This document shows, piece by piece, positions 20,479 through 31,398 of a stretch of DNA of 64,000 nucleotides (position 1 is its first letter; the number at the start of each line of letters is the position of its first letter). The notes beneath the pieces were generated by a model, which ran no database searches, was not told the DNA's origin, and saw only the letters and a list, made by a program, of their open reading frames with translations. A program made the position numbers and the translations under genes. Origin of the DNA: Hysterangium stoloniferum (Eukaryota > Basidiomycota > Agaricomycetes > Hysterangiales > Hysterangiaceae). Location: positions 62,001 to 126,000 of the forward strand of contig WHVD01000134.1 of the NCBI GenBank assembly GCA_015178975.1. Reading direction: 5' to 3'.

Positions 20479-23083
20479 ATGGATCAAACACCTGAGCATA
20501 ATAGGGAGGAGGAGTGAAGCCAGCATAGGGCACAATTACAAATGACATCTCCTTCTGATCGTCATCGGCGTTTAGCTGTACATTCTAATATACCACTCCC
20601 TCCTCGACCATTTGGAGATCTTCCTGTTGGTAGAGGTCAACCTGATAATCCATTTTTGGTTGCTCAGCCAGGTGGTTCTACTGCAGGTGGCTCTGCTGCA
20701 AGTGGTTCTGCTGCAAGTGGTTCTGCTGCAAGTGGTTCTGCTGCAAGTGGTTCTGCTGCAAGTGGTTCTGCTGCAAGTGGTTCTGCTGCAAGTGGTTCTG
20801 CTGCAAGTGGTTCTGCTGCAAGTGGTTCTGCTGCAAGTGGTTCTGCTGCAAGTGGTTCTGCTGCAAGTGGTTCTGCTGCAAGTGGCTCTGCTGCAAGTGG
20901 CTCTGCTGCAAGTGGCTCTGCTGCAAATGGCTCTGCTCCAGTTGGCTCTGATGCAATGACTGACTTGCTTAATCAGTATAGAGATTTGCCACCATTACTA
21001 CCTGTTCGGCAGAGGCAGAGGCGTGGACAAGGAAATGCAGCTACTCAAATGCAGAGACCAATTTTGCAGTTAGCACCACATATACAGCAGGGTCATCACC
21101 CAGCAAATGCACCTATTCAGCCACAGGCACCAGGTCGTACACGAGGTAATGTAGCTGTAGCTGCTCCACTGCAGCAACCAATTTTGCAATTAGCACCACA
21201 TACCCAGCATAGTCATCAGCCAGCAAATGTACCTGTTCAACTACAGGCAGTTAATGTCCAATTAGCACCTGAAGCTGTCCAGCCTGTAGTTGGCTCTGCT
21301 GCAGTAGCTGCTCTGTATGCTCAGTATGATGCTTTACCACGATTACACCAACCTGCTCAACTGCAGCCACCAGTCCAGGCACAGCTACCTATTTTGCAGT
21401 TAGCACCACTACAGCATCACCACCCACAGCAACAACAACACCAACCTATTTTGCAGTGGGCACCACCACAGCTTCACCATCCACCTGGAAATCCAGTCCC
21501 ACAACATCAGGCACAGGTACCCATTTTGCAGTTAGCTCCACCACAGCCCCACCATCCACCTGGAAATCCAGTTCCACAGCAGCAACATATTAATGCTATT
21601 CCACAACCTCAGGTACAGGTACCCATTTTGCAGTTAGCACCACCACAGCATAACCATCCAGGTGGAAATCCAGTTCCACAACAACAACAACCACCTATTG
21701 TACAGTGGGCACCACCACAGCTTCATCATCCACCTGGAAATCCAGTTCCACAACAACAACAACAACAACCTATTGTACAGTGGGCAACACCACAGCTTCA
21801 CCATCCACCTGGAAATCCAGTTCCACAACAACAACAACAACAACCTATTGTACAGTGGGCAACACCACAGCTTCACCATCCACCTGGAAATCCAGCTCAA
21901 CAACAACAGGTACCCATGTTGCAGCTAGCACCACCACAGCATCACCATGCTCCTGTTTATCCAGCAGCAAATGCACAGCAACAGCTACAGTTGGCCCTAC
22001 CCCCAGCTATTCCTCCACCTCCAGTTATTGTCCCACTTGCCCCACCCCCAGCTATTGCCCCACCTGCAGTCAATGTGCCACCCCCAGCCATTCCACATCC
22101 TGCATCCATCCCTCCACTTCCACTTCCTGTTGCACAATCACCCATTGGATGGCAGCCTGTTGTGGAGGCCAGGTTTCCAAGACATGATGTGGGACATATG
22201 AACATACAGTGTTCACACTGTGGAGCTTTACACTGGATGGATGAGCGTCTATCAGCTAGCTCTCGGACAACACCAAAGTTTGGCAAGTGTTGCAAGCAAG
22301 GAAAGATCATTCTTCCAATACTTGAACCAGTCCCTCATACCTTAAAGTCTCTTCTCGAGGATAATACAGACAATGCCAAGGAATTTCGCAAAAATATTCA
22401 TGCATATAATAATGCATTTGCATTTATATCACTTGGTGTCAAATTGGATGAGTCTGTCTTGCAAGGTGGTCGGGGCCCATATGTCTTTAAAATACATGGT
22501 GGATTGTATCATGAGCATGGTTCCTTAATCCCATATGGGGAAGATGTATCACCCAGTTATGCTCAGCTTTACATTCATGATCCTGCACTGGCATGTGAGG
22601 ATGCACTGGGGAATGCATTGCAGATAAGGCAGAATCACAGGGCAAATTGAAACCTAAACAATCAAACCTTTTCTGACTTGCAGGATATGATGGAGCAATA
22701 TAATCCCTTATAGCACTCTATCACCAGGCACGTGAGCGATTGAGGACACAGGCAGAGACTCCAAGGTTATATGTTAGACTGAGCTACAAGGCTTTTACTG
22801 ATCCCCGTCGGTACAACCTTCCAACTGGTGATGAACTTGCAGTCATTGTGCCTGGAGATGGTGATACAGGTCAGGGTGACCCAAGGGATATTATTGTTCA
22901 GAGAAGGGGGGGGCCCTTCCATTGATTGTATGAAGGACAGGCCATTTGTACACCCCTTCATTATGTCATGCTCTTTCCCAGGGGTGAGCGTGGTTGGTCA
23001 TGGGACATTCCCTATGCAAATAACAATTGGCAGCCCCAGGCTGCACAGCAGCATGAACAAGCTGAAGAAGAAGACAAAAGTCA
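20479..23083 (+). pseudogene. H2 RepHel N-terminal region
   Basis: Homologue of the first half of the H1 RepHel. The matching ATG is at 20479, but TGA at 20515-20517 replaces the CGA of H1 at 13015-13017. The frame is open from 20542 to 22650. It includes 18 GSAAS units, a large Pro/Gln region and the zinc-finger-like block (CSHCGALHW, CCKQGK near 22210-22300). A TGA at 22648-22650 and a later frameshift follow. The Rep HUH domain is not reached before the deletion. Confidence 0.85.
20674..20943 (+). repeat. 15-bp tandem repeat coding GSAAS (H2)
   Basis: Eighteen 15-bp units, with a largely homogeneous GGTTCTGCTGCAAGT core followed by GGCTCT variants. Long ORFs appear in other frames and on the reverse strand only because the repeat has no stops in them. 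Confidence 0.92.
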
Positions 23084-23282
23084 TAAGGAGCCCACAGCGT
23101 AGCAAGGGTTCCTAAGCTTGTCAAATAAGTGAAAGGAGCATGGTTGGTCCGTGGGCGTTCTTGGGTGCCACAGGCCACATGCGTGAGGGTGCAGAGTGCC
23201 CGAACCCTCTTATTAGTCAGTGCAGGACCATTCTTGAGTTCACGGGAGTATTTCATGCTGCCGCGGGAGCTTTTGTGCAGTC

Positions 23283-24098
23283 TGTTAGGATACACACATA
23301 GGGCAGGTCTCGTGAGAAACCCGTGGGATATCCGGTAAGACTTGGCTTCAGCTTATAGGCTGCGCCCTCGCTAGATCGCGTTGTCCAATTTCAAACAGGT
23401 GGACGGGAATCCCGGGGAGTCTGGGCAGGGTTCATGGGTTGTAGGTCATAGGTCGTGAGGTCGTGAGTCGTGAGTCGAGGTAGTCGTGAGAGATAGATGC
23501 GCCAGAGCCTGTGGGCTCCGACTAGTGCGAGCAGTGTGATTAGAGTAGGGTTTTATAGAGGAAAATATATTAGATTACTGGGGGGAATCTAAGCTAATTT
23601 TCTGACTGGATTGTATGTACAACATCTGCCAGTTTATATAGACCATGGAGTGAATGGCATACTAACCCGGTAATGATGAAAATGAAACTAACAAAACATA
23701 AACGGGAATAGTAAACACCAAGTTTGGTGTTAGGAACGGAACGGAATGGAGTGGAGTCCGAATCGTGACAAAGTATAATCCATAATGGGAAATGGAGCGG
23801 GAGCGGAGTCCTAATCGTGACAGGTCATTTGACTAAAACGGGAACGGGGCTCAATTAGAGTGGTGACGGGATTCTGAGCGGGATCCAGTGACTGATGCGT
23901 GGGACAAAGATCATAGACAGAGATGGAGTCCGGGGGAAGTCCGGTGACTGACATGTGTCGTAATGAGGTCGAACATAACGAGTCTTGACATAATGGAGTC
24001 CGGGTGGGAAATCCTATAAACAGACAATTGGTGCTTGTAGCGCGTGGGGGCATACGGGTTAGTGCCCGGAGTCTGGTGGGATTTGTCCGGTCGTAACA
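23283..24098 (-). mobile_element. Solo LTR, family 2, in H3
   Basis: An 816-bp LTR in reverse orientation with TGTTAGGA and GTAACA edges, flanked by the perfect duplication CAGTC (23278-23282 and 24099-24103). It is inserted within the 20-bp repeat region. It is very similar to the plus-strand solo LTR at 31734-32535 and is CpG-rich, so likely young. Confidence 0.95.
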
Positions 24099-24100
24099 CA

Positions 24101-24300
24101 GTCGCAGGAGCTTTTGTGCAGTAGTGGGAGCTTTTGTGCAGTAGTGGGAGCTTTTGTGCAGTAGTGGGAGCTTTTGTGCAGTAGTGGGAGCTTTTGTGCA
24201 GTAGTGGGAGCTTTTGTGCAGTAGTGGGAGCTTTTGTGCAGTAGTGGGAGCTTTTGTGCAGTAGTGGGAGCTTTTGTGCAGTAGTGGGAGCTTTTGTGCA
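24101..24300 (+). repeat. 20-bp tandem repeat (about 10 units)
   Basis: Nine identical units GTAGTGGGAGCTTTTGTGCA at 24121-24300, with one diverged unit just before and a partial unit on the far side of the solo LTR. The reverse-strand ORF it creates is an artefact of the repeat. Confidence 0.93.
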
Positions 24301-24436
24301 GTTGCAGGAGTATTTCTTTAGCACCGTGGGAGTTTTTTGTCACAAACACGGAAGTACTTTCGTGACTGTAACGGCACGGAAGCTTTTTCAATGCCATGGG
24401 AGCATTCTCTTTGCCGACATGAGAACACAGGAAGCC

Positions 24437-25015
24437 CATAGCTAAGTCAGCACAGGAGCAAACCTGGAGGCTATTTGGCATTCGCGGGAGCATTTCTGCA
24501 TTCACGGGAGTATTTGTGGCACCACGGGAGTATTTTGTGACCGGCGCGGAAGTATTTCGTGATGCATGGGAGTATTTTGTCACATGCACGGAAGTATTGT
24601 TACACGTGTGGGAGCATTTTTGCAACGGGTGGGAGTATTTCGTCACACTGCGGGAGTATTTCTCACAGGTGTGGTACCATTTCACACAGCCTAATGGAGA
24701 CATTTCCCATGACTGTCCAAGTAGAATTTCCCGCACCCTTCATGTCATTTCTGGCACAAGCATTTCCCACGCCCTTCATTTCATTTCCGGCACCGTTCAT
24801 GTAAGCATTTCCCACGCCGTGTATGGGACCATTTCCTGCGCCATTCACATAAGCAGTTCCCGTGCCCCCCAGCGACACATTTCCCACGACCTTTCCGGGA
24901 GAATTTTCTGCACCCTTCATGGACCGATTTTCACCTTTTGCGGAAGTATTTCCCACACCCTCACTCTCCCCACATTTCGCACAAGTATTTCCTATGCCCC
25001 TGTGAAGCCATTTCC
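24437..25015. repeat. Interspersed GCGGGAGTATTT-like motif array with orientation switch
   Basis: Short motifs of the type CGGGAGTATTT recur about every 20-30 bp from 24437 to 24665. From about 24690 the inverse form ATTTCCCGC/ATTTCCCACGC dominates up to 25015. The related direct series is in the 5' parts of H1 (11570-11690) and H2 (19140-19260). Confidence 0.6.
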
Positions 25016-25065
25016 CCGGAGAATGATGTTAAATCCCTGGGGGAGGTCTACATGGTTTTCCAGGT

Positions 25066-25208
25066 TAATCAAAATAAAATACAATAAATCAAAATAAAAT
25101 ACAATAAATCAAATAAAATACAATAAATCCAAATAAAATACATTAAATTAAATTAAAATATAATAAACTGAAATAAATTACAATAAATTAAATTAAAATA
25201 CAATATAT
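25066..25208. repeat. A/T-rich short tandem repeat
   Basis: Degenerate repeats of about 17-19 bp built on AATAAAATACAATAAATC. No coding potential. Confidence 0.85.
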
Positions 25209-25322
25209 CAATTGGTTGCTTCTGTTGAAATTGCTACTCCTTTTGAAACCATGGCTTCTTTCTACCCATTGCTTCTTTTGAAAATGTTCCTCCTTTTGTA
25301 ACCATTCTTTTCTTTTGTGACT

Positions 25323-25790
25323 GTTTCCTTTGTGACCGTTGTTTCCTTTGTAACCGTTGTTTCCTTTGTAACCGTTGTTTCCTTTGTAACCGTTGTTTCC
25401 TTTGTGACCGTTGTTTCCTTTGTGACCGTTGTTTCCTTTGTGACCGTTGTTTCCTTTGTGACCGTTGTTTCCTTTGTGACCGTTGTTTCCTTTGTGACCG
25501 TTGTTTCCTTTGTGACCGTTGTTTCCTTTGTGACCGTTGTTTCCTTTGTGACCGTTGTTTCCTTTGTAACCGTTGTTTCCTTTGTAACCGTTGTTTCCTT
25601 TGTAACCGTTGTTTCCTTTGTAACCGTTGTTTCCTTTGTAACCGTTGTTTCCTTTGTAACCGTTGTTTCCTTTGTAACCGTTGTTTCCTTTGTAACCGTT
25701 GTTTCCTTTGTAACCGTTGTTTCCTTTGTAACCGTTGTTTCCTTTGTAACCGTTGTTTCCTTTGTAACCGTTGTTTCCTTTGTAACCGTT
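25323..25790 (+). repeat. 18-bp tandem repeat, 26 units
   Basis: Twenty-six units GTTTCCTTTGT(G/A)ACCGTT. Units with GACCG and AACCG form separate homogeneous blocks. The 18-bp period is a multiple of three, so it reads as an uninterrupted VVSFVT repeat, but there is no supporting gene context. Confidence 0.95.
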
Positions 25791-26259
25791 GTTTCCTTTT
25801 ATAATGGTTGTTATCTTTGTTGCCTTTGTAACTGTTTCTGTTCTCTGAACAGTTTTCCTTCCTTTAAAAACATTTTGTCCTTTAAAGACTTTCTGTTAAA
25901 TGCTTTTCTTTCTAACACAATTTCTGTTCTAACACAATATCTGTTCTAACAAGGCTTTCCATTCTTTGAAGACTTTCCACTTTTAAACAATTTCCTTTCT
26001 CAAACAACAATGAGCCTCAGATAAGTTAAAATTTGTTGATGTGGGGGTTTCCCTTTGTAACCATTGCTTCCTGTTGTAACCACTGCTTTATGTTCTACGA
26101 GACTTTATGTTCTACAAGACTTTACGTTCTACGAGCAGTTTCCTTGGTCTCTGACAATGAGTCTCAGAAACACTTAAGAGTTGTTGACGCGGGGGGGTTT
26201 GGGGGGTGAAGCCCCCCAACAAGCCAGAGCCCGCAGCATAGCAAGGGTTCCCAGGCTGG

Positions 26260-27558
26260 TTACTTGGATTAAATAAGGACAACGTCAATGCTTACCAATT
26301 GACGTGCCCGGCCACGTTGCATCATCGATGTCATCTACGCAACTTAGGCCACATCAGAAGCACGCAATAGCACATCCAGGATAGGTCCACCTGAGGGGCC
26401 AAAAATGCAAAGTGGAGAAATGGGTTCAAACAAGATGAAGACTCGGGGGTCCCTCAATCACTTTTTCAGACACTGACATTAATAAAGGGCCATGTGAGAC
26501 ATACAAATCCCGATGTTATGCTCTCAAAGGTTTCTACGTTGTCTGGGAGGTTAAGGTTAGTGTAGGCAGAAACTTCGGGCTCCTCGGCCAAGATTTCAGA
26601 GAACCACTCATGTATATTGCCGGATGCTACAAAATGGCTTGTAATTTTGTCCCGGTAGCCCACATCTCCCAAAGCTAGGGACCCTATATCTCTCACCTCG
26701 ACCTCCCCGAAGGCATCCCAGAAACCCAGAGTCCAGCAGTTGATTAGCCAATTGATGATTGGTGTACGAGCTTTGATCCATTGGGGCAGTGCCGAAACGC
26801 CATGAAGGCCAAGCGGAGGGAAATTGGTGATGGCTTGACAGAATACCTAGGGCCCAAGCAATTAAAATAAGGAGTCCATTCGTGGTCCTGTGGAGACTAT
26901 AAAACCCTGCTAAGGCCTGTGTGGATGGTCTGTCTTACTTCGACATAGGAAGGTGGGGCCCATCTGGTATCCAGGAGGTTCTCTGATTCACACTGCTATT
27001 GCCTGTGCTTTTAAGATCGGAGTACTTACAAGGGATCTTTGATCTTTGTACATGTACCCACATGCTCAACTCACTCACTGAACCTTTGTGAATCTTCCAT
27101 CTCCAATCCATATGTCTCTGCTAGCCAATAGTATTGCCATCCTAAATATACAGAATAAATATACAAAATGCTAATGTCTCCAATAGTCCGCTTGGTGAAG
27201 TGCAGCTTCGAAACCCTCTGAAGCAGCATTTGAAAGGGGGACGTCCATGAGAGATGCTGATTAAGCTGATTCACAGCGGATGTAAACGCAAAATAAAAAT
27301 GGTGCAAGGAAACGACCCTCAGTTCAAGCTGCATGTTACACATAATGGTGGCGAGTTTGGAGATTGCTGTCAGTGAATGGCCTCCAATGCCAAGAGAAAA
27401 CAATACCTTATATTCCCAGTGTTGTGCTTGTTATAGGCGGGAAGCAAACCCATCAAAAATATATCATGGAATGGCTGTGAAGATATGTGATTGAGTTAGG
27501 GTGGATGGAGAAGGAAAGGATACGCGCACCAACTGTAGGAAAGGGAGAGAAGGCTGAT
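26260..27558. other. Unassigned region after the Helitron array
   Basis: About 1.3 kb with no transposon hallmark and two short minus-strand ORFs (26466-26696 and 27071-27403). The composition is less repetitive than its surroundings, so it may be a remnant of a host gene or a captured fragment. Confidence 0.4.
27071..27403 (-). pseudogene. Possible carrier-domain-like fragment
   Basis: The ORF begins with a block reading LGIGGHSLTAISKLATIM, followed by an LELRVVSLHHF segment. This resembles the phosphopantetheine attachment region (LGGHS with downstream LxVxxLF) of peptidyl carrier domains in NRPS-type enzymes. Only about 45 residues fit and no adenylation or condensation motifs are seen, so chance similarity is quite possible. 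The upstream ORF at 26466-26696 is unrecognised. Confidence 0.25.
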
Positions 27559-27559
27559 T

Positions 27560-29182
27560 AGAGGAGAAAGAAGAGAGAAAGACAGGGCACACGCACGTCC
27601 TGGAAAAAAGAAGAGAGGAGGACTATCAGAGGAGGATGGAGAGAGAAGGAAACGGTACACGCACCTCCTGGGGGAAAGAGAGGAGGCCGATCAGAGGAGA
27701 ACTAAGAGAGAAGAAAACGGGACACGCACGAGCTGGAGGAAAGAGAGAGGAGGCCGATGAGAGAAGGATGAAGAGAGAAGGAAATGGCACACGCACTGAC
27801 TGGAGGAAAGAGAGGAGAACGATCAGAGGAAAGAGAGGAGAATGATCAGAGGAAAGAGAGGAGCATGATTGGAGGAGGACGAAGAGAGAAGGAAATGGCA
27901 CACGCACTGACTGGAGGAATGAGAGGAGACCGATGAGAGGAGGATAAAGAGAGGAGGAAAGGGTACACGCACCGACTGGAGGAAAGAGAGGAGACCAATG
28001 AGAGGAGGACAAACAGAGAAGGAAACGGTACACGCACTCGCTGGAGGAAAGAGAGGAGAGGGCGATGAGAGGAGGACGAAGAGAGAGGGAAAGGGTATAC
28101 GCACCTCCTGGAGGAAAGAGGGGAGGCCGATCACAGGAGGACGAAAAGAGAAGGAAACGGCACACGCACCGGCTGGAGGAAAGAGAGAGGAGGACGATCA
28201 GAGGAGGACGAAGAGAGAAGGAAACGATACACGCACTCGCTAGAGGAAAAAGAGAGGAGGACGATCAGAGGAGGACAAAGAGAGAAGGAAATGGTACACG
28301 CACCGGCTGGAGAAAAGAGAGAGAAGGCCGATCAGAGGGGGACGAAGAGAGAAAGAAACGGTACACGCACGAACTGGAGAGAGAGAGGAGGACGATCAGA
28401 GGAGGACGAAGGGGGAAGGAAACGGTATACGCACGACCTGGAGGAAAAAGAGAGGAGGCCGATCAGAGGAGGACGAAGAGAGAAGGAAACGGTACACGCA
28501 CTCGCTGGAGGAAAGAGAGAGGAGGCCAATCAGAAGAGGACGAAGAGAGAAGGAAAGGGTACACGCACTCGCTGGAGGAGAGACGAGGCTAATCAGAAGA
28601 GGTTGAAGAGAGAAGGGAGCAGTACACGCACCCGCTGGAGGAAAGAGAGAGGAGGCTGATCAGACGAGGATGAAGAGAGGAGGAAACGGTACACGCACGA
28701 ACTGGAGGACAGAGAGAGGAGGCCGATCAGAAGAGGACGAAGAGAGAGGGAAAGGGTACACGCACCTCCTGGAGGAAAGAGGGGAGGCCGATCATAGGAG
28801 GACGAAAAGAGAAGGAAACGGCACACGCACTGGCTGGAGGAAAGAGAGAGGAGGACGATCAGAGGAGGACGATCAGAGGAGGACGATCAGAGGAGGACGA
28901 TCAGAGGAGGAAAACGATACACGCACTCGCTAGAGGAAAAAGAGAGGAGGACGATCAGAGGAGGACGAAGAAAGAAGGAAACGGTACACGCACCGGCTGG
29001 AGGAAAGAGAGAGGAGGCCGATCAGAGGGGGACGAAGAGAGAAAGAAACGGTACACGTACGAACTGGAGGAGAGAGAGAGGAGGACGATCAGAGGAGGAC
29101 GAAGGGGGAAGGAAACGGTATACGCACGACCTGGAGGAAAAAGAGAGGAGGCCGATCAGAGGAGGACGAAGAGAGAAGGAAA
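27560..29182 (+). repeat. 67-bp purine-rich minisatellite (about 24 units)
   Basis: Tandem units of about 65-67 bp built from GAAGAGAGAAGGAAACGG, TACACGCAC, CTGGAGGAAAGAGAG and GAGGCCGATCAGAGG segments. The plus strand is almost all purine. A block at about 28140-28540 recurs at about 28800-29180, showing a higher-order duplication. Long ORFs on both strands result from the repeat and are not genes. Confidence 0.93.
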
Positions 29183-29800
29183 CTGAGTATGATATCATGA
29201 ATAATAGTTGAACTTGAGATTTCCAGAGAGCCTGAGAGAGCTTCGGACATTTGCAGCTGCTCCAAGTCAAATTGACTTCCAGTTCCGGAATCTCTTCCGT
29301 GATGATGTCAATAAACCCTCAAGACTGAGGCATGCCAGCACCGGTGATCATGAGGTGTGATATTCATTATGGGATAGTATAGCTATGGTAGAATCCATGA
29401 AGGTACCCCAGGCCTGCCAGTGAATCAGTGGGCACGAAGGTAGACCATGTGTGCCATGTGGGGTGTTCTGTGTTCACATTTGGATTCAAATTCTATCAGA
29501 AAGTACAAGAGAACCAATGAATAGGGAAATGGACTATAGTACAGATTTTCTGACTACCTTCCCTTGCTCCTTTTGTTGCCCTGTTATGCCTTTCAATGTT
29601 AATCAATGACATTATCAATGATGTTAATCTGAGACAGGTCAAAAGAAAGCTGAGAATTGAGTCAGATAAACAACCTTGTTTCCTCACTTCCCCAGCCCAC
29701 ACTCCAGTCTCTCTGTCACAGCCTACTCCCCTTCCAGATATCTCTACCAAAGTTTGTCCTCGCTGTATCCCATCTGGATGGGCTCTGCACTGGAGACACG
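29183..29800. other. Unassigned sequence
   Basis: No gene, repeat or element end recognised between the minisatellite and the G7 integrase relic. Confidence 0.4.
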
Positions 29801-29819
29801 GGGAGTTTTGACCACCGCT

Positions 29820-31215
29820 GGGAGGCCAGCAGTGGGATCCCTCTGTCGCAAGAAAATGAGATTTCCATGGTTCCAAGAACCAAAATGAATGGCAGGTTTA
29901 GAAATCACATACAATCTCTGCCTCCTCTGGTCATCATTGATGGAGAATGTCAGTAACTGGAAACCCCACTGACCTCTGGGCTCCCAGACCCCATCCTACA
30001 TGCTCCTGACCCTCTATATTGTATAGTTACAACCAGAGTTCCCACCAGAGCCCACATGTCAGCTCATTTATGCCTGACTCTCTGTATGCACCCCACCCTA
30101 TCTGCACCCAACTCTCTATACCCGGAAAACCCGCCGGACTCCGGACTCCCCCCTATATACATCCGACACTCCGTGTCTTATGTACCTGTCACTGGACTCC
30201 GACTGGACTCCTGGAACCCCTCTAACAGAGCATAGAACCCCATTCCTGTTATGATCTGTTTCTGTGTCTCACACACCAGTCATTGGAAAACCCACCGGAC
30301 TCCACTGGACCTCCTGCACATCAAACCTGTCTATACCCAACACTATCTTGTGCACCAAGTCACCAGACTCCGACCAGACTTCTGGAACCCCTCTAACTGA
30401 GCCCCGCTCCAGTTATGGTTAAATGCCCTGTCATGATTCATTCTCCACTCCCATTCTGTTCCGTCCCTAATACCTAGTTTGGTATTTACTTGTTTCATTT
30501 TATGTTTAATAGTTCTGCCTCTCATTAATACCAGATTTGGTATTATTACATTTCACAGCCTATATAAGTCTGCTATATTCATGTACTTACAACCCAGTTT
30601 CAATCTCGAACAAGTTTTCCCTCAAATAAGTTTCCCATGAACAAGTTACACCCCTGATCCAGTCTCTAGTCCTCTTGTCTGTCTGCATGCTTGATTCCCA
30701 GAACTCCCACAGGAACTCCGGAACCTACATCTTCCTGTATGCATTCTGTCAGCTTGAAATATGGATATCCAAATGAGTGTACAATGGTGCAGCCCATAAG
30801 CTGAAGCCAAGTCCATTCGTCTCAGTATCAGTACTGACTCTCTGGTAATTATTCTGACTTGTACTATTAATATTCCTGGAAACTCCCTGGACTTATTACC
30901 CAAGATTCTGTGGGACTATTACCCAGAAAGTGTGTGTTTGGAATATAGTTACTGGAGAAATCTGTGGGACTGGAGATCTCAGTTCATGAACTTAACAGAG
31001 AACCCGAGTTTGAAATCTCACAAATTTTAGATTCAAAAATTGACAAGCATCGACACATGTAAACTGCTCTGCTTGGTCAAGTGGGCAGGTTACGAGGGCA
31101 CCGATGAAGAGACTTCATAAATTTTGGCCACAGAACTCAGTAGTGCCACGGAAATCATTACTGACTTTCACACAGCTTACCCGCTCAAACCTGGACCACT
31201 ATATTCTCTCTGACT
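29820..31215 (+). pseudogene. G7 integrase C-terminus and chromodomain, split by an LTR
   Basis: A linker ending PPLVIIDGE at 29947 continues after the inserted LTR at 31003 with EPEFEISQILDSKIDK, then the chromodomain (VKWAGYEGTDEETS in a shifted frame) to about 31215. It matches the G2 and G8 C-termini. Frameshifts near 31060 and a stop near 31118 break it. The tail faces the antisense gene at 31399. Confidence 0.8.
29948..30997 (+). mobile_element. Old solo LTR (family 2-like) inside G7
   Basis: A 1050-bp sequence starting TGTCAGTAAC and ending CTTAACA, flanked by GAGAA at 29943-29947 and 30998-31002. It contains the AAGCTGAAGCCAAGTCC motif near 30800. It is heavily diverged and CpG-poor compared with 31734-32535. 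Confidence 0.85.
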
Positions 31216-31398
31216 GCACTCCACGGACCCCATGTTATGTTTGGACTCATTCTCACTTTTCCCTGTCACCCTATGTCTCTCCTTGCTTTTACAGGTTTCT
31301 GACATGTTTTTCAAGTCCTAAGCAGATTCTCTGCAGACTTTGATTTTTATGTTTTTCACATTTTACTTTTATTTTCAATTATTAATTTTTATTATTTT

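Larger units (their letters stand above)
19002..23120 (+). mobile_element. Helitron H2 (3'-truncated RepHel)
   Basis: Starts TCAAATAAGTG right after the end of H1 and ends CTTG at 23117-23120, right before H3. Its 5' leader and RepHel N-terminal half match H1. At about 23083 the coding sequence jumps directly to the last 35 bp or so of the Helitron 3' end, so the nuclease core and helicase are deleted. Non-autonomous in its present state. Confidence 0.72.
23121..26259 (+). mobile_element. Helitron H3 (non-coding, repeat-filled)
   Basis: Begins TCAAATAAGTG directly after H2 and ends CTGG at 26256-26259, followed by T. The 5' 150 bp match H1 and H2, and the last 90 bp or so match H1 (CTTAAGAGT, G-rich palindrome, AGCAAGGGTTCCCAGGCT). 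No RepHel. The interior holds a solo LTR, 20-bp, A/T and 18-bp tandem arrays and many GCGGGAG(T/C)ATTT-like motifs. Probably a non-autonomous derivative. Confidence 0.65.

Noticed and set aside
20612..20959. Leu/Val/Gln-rich ORFs overlapping the GSAAS repeat on both strands
   Set aside because: Shadow frames of the 15-bp repeat within the Helitron RepHel gene.
21634..22310. Minus-strand ORFs opposite H2 RepHel
   Set aside because: They mirror the Pro/Gln-rich repeats and have no independent motif.
24121..24300. CRISPR-like array
   Set aside because: Contiguous identical 20-bp units with no spacers and no cas genes, in a eukaryotic-type context.
24059..24736. 225-codon minus-strand ORF
   Set aside because: Mostly the 20-bp repeat read in reverse and the end of a solo LTR; no recognisable protein.
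25317..25949. A 210-codon ORF of VVSFVT repeats as a gene
   Set aside because: It is produced by an 18-bp tandem repeat; there is no promoter, domain or non-repetitive coding part of note.
27626..28933. Several long ORFs on both strands in the purine-rich region
   Set aside because: They follow the 67-bp minisatellite in several frames at once, so open frames are expected by composition.
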